Source: CAZRXG01 sp964603985
GTDB lineage: Bacteria; Chloroflexota; Anaerolineae; Aggregatilineales; UBA3940
Length of the DNA stretch: 64,000 nucleotides
Direction: 5' to 3'
Assembly (NCBI GenBank): GCA_964603985.1
Contig: CAZRXG010000010.1
Span: 1-64,000 of the forward strand
Below are positions 25,770 to 33,548 of the stretch, one piece after another. The notes under the pieces were generated by a model. The model worked only from the letters and a program-made list of their open reading frames with translations, did not search any database and was not told where the DNA came from. The stretch's first letter is position 1, and every line of letters starts with the position of its first letter. The translations under genes and the position numbers were made by a program.

Positions 25770-27629
25770 GTGACCAAGCAGCTTCCCGTTACACGCCGAG
25801 AGTGGGCCTTGTTTGGCGTGCGCTGGATCATCCCCATCGGCCTGCTGCTGTCTTTGCTCTGCCCCGACATCCAGAGCAAGCAGCTGGGGCTGGTGCTGGC
25901 CGTCGGCCTCTCGGCGGTGATCACCAACCTGATCGTTTTGTTGCTCTTCCTCAACGACCACCGGCTGCCCTGGATGACACCGGCAGTGGTCGTCGTCGAC
26001 GCGCTGCTGGCTCTGGCGGCGGTCTTCGTCGGCGGTGTGGGGCTGAGCTGGGCGGGTCTGATCCCGATTGCGGTGGCAGGCTTTTACTTCGGCTGGCTGC
26101 CCGGCCTGGCGACGGGCCTCAGCGTTGCCGCCGGTGTGCTGGGGATCGAGATGGCGCGACTCTACATCATGGGTACGGGTGACATCGGGCAGCTTGACCT
26201 GCCTGTGTTGATCCTCAGCCTGGTGGCCCTGCCTGCCGCCGGACCGCTGGCAACCCTGCTGAGCCGCGACGAGAGCGAGATGGAGGCGCTTATGCGCCAG
26301 GTGCGCCGCCGGGGCAGGCAGGCCGAGGAGATCGCCCGGCTGGCCACAGCGTACATGCAGGTTGTCTATGACCTGACCGACGTGCTGGGCGCTTCCCAGC
26401 TTGACCCGAAGCGCGTGCTGCGGGCGGCGGTCAGCTTTGGACCGGAGGGACTGGAGAGGGTGGGCGTACAGCCGCCGCTGCACGGCGCGGTGCTGCTCTT
26501 CGACAATGTGGACGACGACGGCCTGGAGACCATCCTGCGGGTGGTGGAGGCCAGCATGAGTGTGCCGCCGAGCGACCACAAGGTGGCGGTGCCGGGGGTA
26601 GGTGGGGCCATCGCCGAGGCGCTGGAGAGGGCCGAGCCGGTCCTCTCGCACGCGCCGGGTACCGACCCGGAGCTGAATCTCTTTGAGTCCTTCCGAGGCT
26701 GCAACACGGTGGCCTGCCTGCCGCTCCGAGCCGGTACCGCGTGGTATGGTATCCTGCTGTTCGGGAGTGCCGAGGAAGATGCGTTTATCGACCTGCACGT
26801 CGATATGATGCAGGCGATTGCCAACCAGTCTGCGGCCTCGCTGCGCGCTGCGCGCATCTACGGGTCGCTGCTTGAGCAGCGCGACCGCATCGTCGAGGTC
26901 GAAAAGTCGGCCCGGCACCAACTGGCCAGCGAACTGCACGACGGGCCGACGCAGGGTCTGGCAGCCGTCACAATGCGGTTGAACTACATTCGCAAGCTGC
27001 TGGACAAGAAGCCGGAGCGTGCCATCGAGGAGGTCTACCACATCGAGGACATGGCACGCCGCACGACCAAGGAGATCCGCCACATGCTGTTCGAGCTGCG
27101 GCCCAAGGCGCTTGAGCAGGGCCTGAGATCCGGGCTGGTGCAGCTCGCCGCGAAGATGAAGGAAACCTACGACCAGAATGTCGAGCTTGTGGTTTCGGAC
27201 GGCGCCGACCAGCGGCTCGATGCGCAGTCTATCCAGACTCTCTTCTCAATCGCGATTGAGACGGTTAACAACGCGCGCAAGCACGCCAAGGCCGACTGCA
27301 TCACGATTCAACTGGACATCCGGGACGACATGCTGGTGATGGAGGTCTGCGACGACGGCATCGGCTTCAACGTAGAGGAGGCGCTGGCCGCCGCGCGTGG
27401 ACGCGAGGGGCACCTGGGGTTGATTAACCTCCAGGAGCGGGCCGCGATCCTGGAAGGGACGCTGCACATCGACTCGGCGCCCGGCGAGGGAACGCGCACC
27501 ACGGTTGCGATCCCGCTGGAGGTCGTGGATCACCGCCGGGCGGAAGAGGAAAGACGCCGCCGGGCGGAGGCCGATGCCGCAGCCGCCAAGGAAGCTGAGC
27601 GACAGAAGGCTCTCTCGGAAGAGATGTGA
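25770..27629 (+). CDS. Membrane sensor histidine kinase with GAF-like domain (HisKA_3 class)
   Basis: 619 residues. About six hydrophobic helices fill residues 10-165. A GAF-like domain covers about 215-370. The phosphoacceptor helix has RHQLASELHDGPTQG (His about 390), and the HATPase domain shows ETVNNARKHAKA (about 497), CDDGIGF and REGHLGLINLQERA. The last 45 residues are a charged helix rich in Arg, Glu and Ala. This is the NarX/DegS type that usually partners a LuxR-type regulator, but none lies next to it, so it is an orphan here. GTG 25770 has GAGG seven bases upstream. A hairpin terminator follows. Confidence 0.9.
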   Translation: MTKQLPVTRREWALFGVRWIIPIGLLLSLLCPDIQSKQLGLVLAVGLSAVITNLIVLLLFLNDHRLPWMTPAVVVVDALLALAAVFVGGVGLSWAGLIPIAVAGFYFGWLPGLATGLSVAAGVLGIEMARLYIMGTGDIGQLDLPVLILSLVALPAAGPLATLLSRDESEMEALMRQVRRRGRQAEEIARLATAYMQVVYDLTDVLGASQLDPKRVLRAAVSFGPEGLERVGVQPPLHGAVLLFDNVDDDGLETILRVVEASMSVPPSDHKVAVPGVGGAIAEALERAEPVLSHAPGTDPELNLFESFRGCNTVACLPLRAGTAWYGILLFGSAEEDAFIDLHVDMMQAIANQSAASLRAARIYGSLLEQRDRIVEVEKSARHQLASELHDGPTQGLAAVTMRLNYIRKLLDKKPERAIEEVYHIEDMARRTTKEIRHMLFELRPKALEQGLRSGLVQLAAKMKETYDQNVELVVSDGADQRLDAQSIQTLFSIAIETVNNARKHAKADCITIQLDIRDDMLVMEVCDDGIGFNVEEALAAARGREGHLGLINLQERAAILEGTLHIDSAPGEGTRTTVAIPLEVVDHRRAEEERRRRAEADAAAAKEAERQKALSEEM

Positions 27630-27636
27630 TAGGCAG

Positions 27637-27670
27637 GGGGCCAGAGCCACACAACTCAGGCCCCTATTTT
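27637..27670 (+). terminator. Terminator after the histidine kinase gene
   Basis: GGGGCC (27637-27642) pairs with GGCCCC (27659-27664) and TATTTT follows at 27665-27670. It lies between two convergent genes. Confidence 0.6.
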
Positions 27671-27672
27671 GA

Positions 27673-28317
27673 TCAACCGGCGACTGCCTGGCGCAGCCCC
27701 CGGATGAACTCCGCTTTGCCCCCCTGCGCGGGATGCCGCAGGGGGACGTATTTATGCCCCAGTTCGCCCAGCGCGCGCTGGGCGGTGCGCCCGACTCCCA
27801 GTATTGTCTCGATGTCGAACAGCGCCAGCACAGTGTTGATGTAAGGCACACCCATCCGCTGTTCTGCCACCCTGGGCGTCCGGTTGGACTGCCTGTCGCC
27901 CGGCTTATGGGGGTGCAAGGGGAGGGTGTTCCACACGACGGGCGGGCGGTCGACGTGCTCGGCGAGCGCATTCCACAGGATGGTGGCCGTCATCTCGGCG
28001 ACGCCGCTGGGGTTGTCGCTTGTCGGGCGGTACCCATTGCCGAACAGGCCCCACTTCTCGACGCCGTTGAGCATGATCCGCTCGCTGGTGATGGGGATGC
28101 CGCTCAGGGCGCAGCCCCGGTAGCCGGGCGCTTCGGCGAGCAGCAGAACGCGCGGCTCAAAGCGGCGCACGTCGGACAGATAGCGGGTCAAATTCTCCCG
28201 CCGGATCGTGGCCGCCGGGTCATCGAGCGGCGCGTAAGGGTTGAAGAGCCGGTCGGATCCGGGCAGGGCGGCCAGTTCTTCGACCAGCGCGGTGACGGCG
28301 GGGTCGGGCGCGGTCAT
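27673..28317 (-). CDS. Uracil-DNA glycosylase superfamily protein
   Basis: 214 residues of the small UDG-like family: LFNPYAP near the front, the glycosylase motif LLLAEAPGYRGCALSGIPIT (about 58-77), WNTLPLHPHKPG with SNRTP in the middle, GVGRTAQRAL, and the C-terminal HPAQGGKAEF histidine motif. These would excise uracil or related damaged bases from DNA. The family is not well characterised, so the exact lesion is unsure. ATG at 28317. A 69-base gap separates it from the upstream lower-GC gene on the same strand. Confidence 0.8.
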   Translation of the reverse strand: MTAPDPAVTALVEELAALPGSDRLFNPYAPLDDPAATIRRENLTRYLSDVRRFEPRVLLLAEAPGYRGCALSGIPITSERIMLNGVEKWGLFGNGYRPTSDNPSGVAEMTATILWNALAEHVDRPPVVWNTLPLHPHKPGDRQSNRTPRVAEQRMGVPYINTVLALFDIETILGVGRTAQRALGELGHKYVPLRHPAQGGKAEFIRGLRQAVAG

Positions 28318-28386
28318 GCGGCCTGCCTCGCGAGCGTGCTGAAGATGTCGCCAACGTACATGCTGATTCTCCTTGAGATAAAGCCG

Positions 28387-29187
28387 CTATGACGGCCAAG
28401 GAATAGAACGCATATCAACACCTCCACCTACAACACGCTGATTGGGAAGCAGTGTATGCTTGTAGTACAAAGCATGAAGCTCAATTGCCATCTTAGCGTA
28501 AGCCTGCCAATAGAATAAAGTACGAGCGGCTCCGGGGTCATAAGCGTCATGCACAACACTCAGTGCAGCAAACAGCGCACCCTTAAATGTGTTAAAAGCA
28601 CGTAGCCGGTCTCCATTATTAAACCAGAGGAAGTGGTCTCGCTGCTCCATCTCGGCAAACCGCTGATACACTTCTTCAGGATATTTACTCGGTGAAGGCC
28701 AGCTCTCATACTTTCGACGTACCTCTTCGGTACAATTAAAGGCCGGTTGTGCTGGCAAATACTCACCTTTCTCATCCATACCTGGCACGTTGGTTACGAG
28801 ATAGAGCATAGGGGTTTGTACGCCATCGACAACCTCAAAACCGCCAAGATGAATAAGCAGTCGGCGACTGGGGTCGTGCGCTCCCAAACGAGCGAAGGCA
28901 CTATCCAACCTCTCACGAAGAAGATCGGCTACCACCCCAAGCACATCAAAATCTCTGGTTTCCGCGATGAATATCCTGAGCCACTCATCCATCTTTAAGT
29001 CTTCTAGCTCGGCAAGGCCAACAAACCCAACAACCGCCTTACGATTAGGCCATAAGAGAACCTTGGTCAGTTCACCCTCAAGCACAGTCGATGATTGCTC
29101 TCCCTTTTTGGTCAAAGTCAAAGTCAAATTTTTGTCGGCGGCGAACACAATACCGTCCTTGACATACAGAGATACCAGAATTGACAT
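28387..29187 (-). CDS. Proteasome-fold (Ntn hydrolase-like) protein of unknown function
   Basis: 266 residues. The first 60 residues follow the proteasome beta/HslV pattern: Met-Ser then ILVSLYVKDGIVFAADK, with Ser2 at the nucleophile position once Met is removed, Asp18 where HslV has Asp17, Lys42 (TKVLLWPNRKAVVGFVG) where it has Lys33, and the GFVG turn. An eight-residue insertion lies between them. The remaining 200 residues do not resemble HslV and are not recognised. This is inference by eye. GGAGG lies 6 bases before the ATG. The gene is clearly less GC-rich than its neighbours. There is no HslU, Mpa or other ATPase nearby. Confidence 0.7.
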   Translation of the reverse strand: MSILVSLYVKDGIVFAADKNLTLTLTKKGEQSSTVLEGELTKVLLWPNRKAVVGFVGLAELEDLKMDEWLRIFIAETRDFDVLGVVADLLRERLDSAFARLGAHDPSRRLLIHLGGFEVVDGVQTPMLYLVTNVPGMDEKGEYLPAQPAFNCTEEVRRKYESWPSPSKYPEEVYQRFAEMEQRDHFLWFNNGDRLRAFNTFKGALFAALSVVHDAYDPGAARTLFYWQAYAKMAIELHALYYKHTLLPNQRVVGGGVDMRSIPWPS

Positions 29188-29202
29188 GACTAACCTCCAT
29201 CC

Positions 29203-29231
29203 AAAATAAGATAGCCGGGCTTCCCCGGCTA
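29203..29231 (-). terminator. Hairpin terminator between the small membrane gene and the Ntn-like gene
   Basis: A perfect 8-bp stem TAGCCGGG/CCCGGCTA with a four-base loop (29212-29231) is followed on the minus strand by TCTTATTTT (29211-29203). It ends the upstream transcript just before the Ntn-like gene. Confidence 0.55.
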
Positions 29232-29411
29232 CCTCACACTGGCCGCTTTGTGCTCCGTTCCAGCAACAACCGATGGAAATCTATGACGATCCTGCATAAA
29301 TAACACAGCGAAAAGAGGGAGCGAACGTTTCGATGCTCCTCGGGGCACTCATATGTTGCTATGCCGTTGGGCGGCCCTGCCAGCCTTGAGGAACTTGACT
29401 GCCCTCACCCC

Positions 29412-29555
29412 CTATTCCTCTTCGCCCTTGCTTCCTTCGGCAGGTCTGGATCGCTTGATTGCCTCTTTCACGATCAATCCCAGTACAGTCAGGACTACTG
29501 TGGCTATAGCGGCGATTACTCCACACTGTATCGCAAACCTGATTAGCGGGTCCAT
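29412..29555 (-). CDS. Small single-pass membrane protein (47 residues)
   Basis: One hydrophobic helix (about residues 8-27: FAIQCGVIAAIATVVLTVLG) is followed by a basic stretch VKEAIKRSR and an acidic tail, giving an inside C-terminus by the positive-inside rule. ATG 29555 is preceded by GAGAGAAG. The frame also extends to a TTG at 29618 without a ribosome site. A TATACT lies upstream and a terminator downstream, so it may be a one-gene unit. No family is recognised; small size makes this uncertain. Confidence 0.45.
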   Translation of the reverse strand: MDPLIRFAIQCGVIAAIATVVLTVLGLIVKEAIKRSRPAEGSKGEEE

Positions 29556-29720
29556 TCTTTTTCTTCTCTCTGCTGGACTTTCGCTGCTTCCAGTATAGTC
29601 GACTCTTAGCAGATGCAAAGCCTCATTTGCTCACCGGCAAACATACACAATAGTACCCATTCGTTAGTGAGGATCGAGATTTATGTCAGGAGTCTTGGTC
29701 ATTGGATGCTCTCCTTGAAC

Positions 29721-30893
29721 TTATTGATGGGCCGGTGACGCCGGATCGTCCGAGCGCCAGAAATAGTCAAGGCGCGGGTCGGTGAACTGCTCCATGGCGG
29801 TGCGAGGAGACCAGTTGCGACCATTGGGTAGAATGGTTTTTTCGTTGAAGCTGGTCTTGCTCATCATCTCCCAAACCTGAGACGTTCGCTCAAAGTTATG
29901 GATGGCCCTTGCCCTTTCCGGGTAAAAATGTTCAGGAACCCGCATCGGCTCCGGACTCAGTTTGGCCTCCAGCCTGGCTTTTTCTAGATTTGCTCCCTTC
30001 AGGTTGGCGCCCCTCAGGTCGGCGCTCAACAGATTGGCTTCTTTCAGGTCGGCCATTTGTAGGTTTGCGCCTGCGAGGTTGGCCCCCGTCAGATCGGCCT
30101 CTCTCAGATTGGCCTGCTCCAAATTGGCCCCACTTAAGTCCATCTTTTCCAAACAAGCCCGTTCCAGACGTGCTCCTTGAAGTGAGCCATCGGTGAGCTT
30201 CCCAAAAGTCCTCAGCAGCGCCACGGCACGCGGTGCAGTAGAGCTAGAGGATATATCCCCGATCAGCCTGTTGACCCGTCTCTTATCTAGCCGCCAGCCA
30301 AGGCCGTCTACCAGTGCCGTGGCGGCAGCATTGAACACGTCAGGCTCGGAATCTCTGAGTGCCTTGGCGAGCGGCTTGGCAGCCTGTGCGTCGCCAATCA
30401 CCCCTAACGCATTGATAGCAGCCACGCGGACTTCGAGAGGCTCATCGTCGAGCATCTGTATGAGTGGCTCAACAGCCTGGGCGTCGCCAATCACCCTTAA
30501 CGCATTGACAGCAGCCACGCGGACTTCGAGAGGCTCATCATCGAGCATCTGTATGAGTGGCTCAACAGCCTGGGCGTCGCCAATCACCCTTAACGCATTG
30601 ACAGCAGCCACGCGGACTTCGAAGTGCTTGTCATCGAGCATCTGTATAAGTGGCTCAACAGCCTGCGTGTCGCCGCACTTTCCCAGAGCGGTGATGGCAG
30701 CTTTGCGCACCCCGGCTATGTCGCCCATGGCCTGAATAAGCACCGGAATGGCCTCAGCATCACCGATCTCCCCCAAAGCATCTGCTGCAGCGCGTCGCAC
30801 ATTTCCATCCTTATGCCCCAGGGCCTGAATCAACCCCTCAACGTTGCAGCGCTTCTTCAACCTATCTACGTTCGGTGGCCCAAAAAGCGGCAT
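29721..30893 (-). CDS. HEAT-repeat and pentapeptide-repeat fusion protein
   Basis: 390 residues with no signal peptide. Residues about 10-210 are HEAT/PBS-lyase-like repeats of 31 residues (unit AVEPLIQMLDDEPLEVRVAA and so on). Residues about 235-310 are pentapeptide repeats of the A(D/N)Lxx type (GANLEQANLREADLTGANLA), which fold as a right-handed beta helix. A C-terminal region of 80 residues is not recognised. Such proteins act as scaffolds for binding partners. ATG 30893 has AGGAGG eight bases upstream. Three 93-base HEAT units are nearly identical in DNA, a sign of recent duplication. Confidence 0.85.
   Translation of the reverse strand: MPLFGPPNVDRLKKRCNVEGLIQALGHKDGNVRRAAADALGEIGDAEAIPVLIQAMGDIAGVRKAAITALGKCGDTQAVEPLIQMLDDKHFEVRVAAVNALRVIGDAQAVEPLIQMLDDEPLEVRVAAVNALRVIGDAQAVEPLIQMLDDEPLEVRVAAINALGVIGDAQAAKPLAKALRDSEPDVFNAAATALVDGLGWRLDKRRVNRLIGDISSSSTAPRAVALLRTFGKLTDGSLQGARLERACLEKMDLSGANLEQANLREADLTGANLAGANLQMADLKEANLLSADLRGANLKGANLEKARLEAKLSPEPMRVPEHFYPERARAIHNFERTSQVWEMMSKTSFNEKTILPNGRNWSPRTAMEQFTDPRLDYFWRSDDPASPAHQ
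30421..30699. repeat. Three tandem 93-bp units inside the HEAT-pentapeptide gene
   Basis: Units start at 30421, 30514 and 30607. The first two differ at one of 93 bases; the third is more diverged. Each encodes one 31-residue HEAT repeat. Confidence 0.9.
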
Positions 30894-31429
30894 TGCTTCC
30901 CCTCCTGTGTACACTCTGGCCTTTTGCTGACTGGCCGGGGTTTCACCTATTGGCAGTGGTTTCGAGGTTCTCCGGTAGCGTGTCATCAACCAGTATAAAC
31001 CAGTATAGCAGATTTACATACTACGTTATTGCTTGCATGCGTTCCAGTCCCTCTCTGACCACCCCAGGTTGCGTCAAATAGAACATTGAGTTACTCGCAG
31101 AGGTGCACGCGAACCCGCCGGGCGACCAGGCTTCAACCGGGATCGCTGCGCTGCGCCTGGTGAATCGTGGATGGTATACAACTGTCGTGGGGTCAGCTAT
31201 AATGAGCACCGTGGAAGCAGCAAAGGCGGGAGTGGCGCGGCTCATCTGGTCGGCTGGCTCGACGATGAAGGTACCAAGTCCCGAGCCATCTGTACCGCCG
31301 AGCGCCTGATGCGCCAGCTTCCCGCAGACAGGCAGCGTGAGATCCCGGAGATCGTCAAATCCATGCACCGCCTCTGTCAAGAGCAGCAGACGGAGCAGAC
31401 CGGGGCGGCGGAATAAGAAAGGACAGTAT
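30894..31429. other. Intergenic region between two divergent HEAT-repeat genes
   Basis: About 530 bases between the HEAT-pentapeptide gene and the HEAT lipoprotein gene. On the minus strand two TATACT elements lie in the doubled ACCAGTATA at about 30989-31008 and could serve the gene at 30893. On the plus strand a TATAAT is at 31197-31202. A weak reading frame (31171-31416, plus) ends just before the lipoprotein gene; it has no ribosome site and is not called. Confidence 0.4.
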
Positions 31430-33286
31430 ATGTGGCGGCGTATGCTTTGCCCGTTTGTTCTGTGTGCATTCGTGTTGGCAGCGTGCACGACCGGTGCTCC
31501 CATCGTCGCATCCGTCCCGTCACCCTCGCCCACGCAGGCCGAGCCCACCCTGACGCCGACGAACACCGAGACCCCCACTTCGACACCGACCGAAACCCCC
31601 ACATCCACACCCACTATGACGCCAACACTCCCACAGCCCTGGGAGGCCGACTATGGGGACACCAGCCTGGACACCCTCTGCCTGACCGTCCGGCAGGACT
31701 ATCCGCAGTTTGGCTCCGAATACAGCCAGCCGATCAAGGAGTTGGCCGAGGACTTACTCGGCGATGTCGGCTATCAAATCGTGCCCGATGGAGACCCATG
31801 CGATGCCACACTCGAGATCCAGATGACATTCCAGGCCCAGGTAAAAAGCGTGCTGATGTTCGGGAGCTACCAGCAGTGTTATACCGGGGCCACCGTCTAC
31901 GGCCAGATGAGCCTGATTCACCCCGAATACCCACCCAAGACCACTCAACTGGAGGACGAGTTCTCCATGGAGATGGCACCTGGACAACCGACGCTCTGCG
32001 CGGCCACCCCCGATAGCTACTTTGGCATGCTCTACAAGTCGGAAATCATCCGGGGGCTGACCGAGCTGTTCGGGCCCGAGATTGTCCTGTCACACATCAG
32101 ATTGGCCGACGATGAGTCACCCTATGGTGGGCCAAGCGGGCTTACGATCCTGGATTATATGGACAGAGAAGAGCTGGTGCGCTACCAGCATGTCTTTCTC
32201 AGCGCGGTGCTTGGTGACGTAGACCCCGGTGTCCGCTCGAGTGCAGCACTCGTCCTGGGTCAGATCGGCGATCCGGCGGCCTTCGATGTGCTTGTCCAGG
32301 CGCTGGGAGATGCGGATAGTGGTGTGCAGCAGGCCGCGGTGCAGGCACTTGGGGGACTGGGTAACCCTGCGGCAATCGATCCCCTGGCGGAGATGCTGGA
32401 GGCCGATGATGCCGGTGTGCGGGGTGCGGCGGTTAAGGCGCTGGCGGGATTCAACACGGGGCGGGCTTACGCTGCCATCAGCGGCGCACTGGACGATGAG
32501 GACGCGTCTGTGCGCGGTGCGGCCCTTAAAGCCCTGACAGGTCCCCAGGCGGCGGAGTTCGTCACGGAGATTGCCCCACTCCTGCAGGATGAGGACGACA
32601 CTAACAGATTGTTCGCTGTACTTGCGCTGGAAGGCCTGGGCCCTGAGGCTGTAGAAGCCTTGCCTGCACTTATCTCAGCATTGGAAGACAGCGACCGGAC
32701 GGTGCGCCAGTGGGCAGCATCAGCTATCGGGAGTATCGGTCACCCCTCGGACGAGGCACTTGCAGCCCTGACCAGGACGCTCACGACCGATGAAGAAAGG
32801 GTTGTGAGGGCTAATTGCGCCCGTGCGCTGGGTTCCCTCCGCGATCCGCGTGCCATCGAGGCACTCATCCAGGCTTTAGACGACGACGCTGATCTTGTGC
32901 GCCGGAGTGCAGCATCAGCCATCGGGTATATCGGTTACCCCTTGGACGAGGCAATCGCAGCGCTGGTCAAGACGCTCACGACCGATGAAGAGAGGGATGT
33001 GAGAGCTAGCTGCGCCGATGCGCTGGGAAATCTCGGCGATCCGCGTGCCCTCGAGGCGCTCATCCAGGCTTTAGACGACGATGAGAACGTGCGCCTGGCT
33101 GCCGTGGACGCTTTGAGGAAACTGGGATCAGACGCGTCACCTGCTATCCCCCTGCTGATCGAGGCCATGCGCGATGCTGATAGGCTATTCGCGGTGCGCG
33201 TCGCAGACGCACTGAGGTCGATCACCGGGGAAAGCTTCGGGGAAGATTATGACGCGTGGCGGGCGTGGTGGGAGTCGCAATCATAG
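31430..33286 (+). CDS. HEAT-repeat lipoprotein
   Basis: 618 residues. The signal peptide ends in the lipobox FVLAAC, so the protein is lipid-anchored outside the membrane. A Pro/Thr linker (TPTNTETPTSTPTE) follows, then a domain of about 200 residues with several cysteines that is not recognised, and from about residue 245 a long array of HEAT/PBS repeats (GDVDPGVRSSAALVLGQIGD, DADSGVQQAAVQALGGLGNP, and later units). Two neighbouring 65-residue blocks containing LTTDEER are very alike, indicating duplication. It probably binds proteins or cell-wall components at the surface. AAGGA lies 7 bases before the ATG. Confidence 0.82.
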   Translation: MWRRMLCPFVLCAFVLAACTTGAPIVASVPSPSPTQAEPTLTPTNTETPTSTPTETPTSTPTMTPTLPQPWEADYGDTSLDTLCLTVRQDYPQFGSEYSQPIKELAEDLLGDVGYQIVPDGDPCDATLEIQMTFQAQVKSVLMFGSYQQCYTGATVYGQMSLIHPEYPPKTTQLEDEFSMEMAPGQPTLCAATPDSYFGMLYKSEIIRGLTELFGPEIVLSHIRLADDESPYGGPSGLTILDYMDREELVRYQHVFLSAVLGDVDPGVRSSAALVLGQIGDPAAFDVLVQALGDADSGVQQAAVQALGGLGNPAAIDPLAEMLEADDAGVRGAAVKALAGFNTGRAYAAISGALDDEDASVRGAALKALTGPQAAEFVTEIAPLLQDEDDTNRLFAVLALEGLGPEAVEALPALISALEDSDRTVRQWAASAIGSIGHPSDEALAALTRTLTTDEERVVRANCARALGSLRDPRAIEALIQALDDDADLVRRSAASAIGYIGYPLDEAIAALVKTLTTDEERDVRASCADALGNLGDPRALEALIQALDDDENVRLAAVDALRKLGSDASPAIPLLIEAMRDADRLFAVRVADALRSITGESFGEDYDAWRAWWESQS

Positions 33287-33548
33287 AGTCTGGAATTGTG
33301 GATGGCTCCTACTCTGATCAGAAGCGTCAATCAAAATCCCAACTCCTCTCTAACCATCCGGCCTGCGAAATAGAACAATTGCTCTACCTACAGCGGCACA
33401 CGCGTGCCCGACGACTGCCCTCCTAAACCTTTACCCGCCGCTGACGGCGCACGGGGCGACCTTGCGAGCCTCCGTTGAGCACAGTACAATCGGCCCGCGT
33501 GGGGGCAGGTGAAGCGCGCCTGCCCCGGTTTCGTGTCAGGAATCGCTT

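Noticed and set aside
29412..29555. Toxin of a type I toxin-antitoxin system
   Set aside because: The 47-residue single-helix protein has the right size, but no antisense promoter or RNA is visible and its charged tail is not typical.
31171..31416. Plus-strand reading frame of 81 residues before the HEAT lipoprotein gene
   Set aside because: It has no Shine-Dalgarno, no recognised motif, and the candidate -10 element lies inside it.
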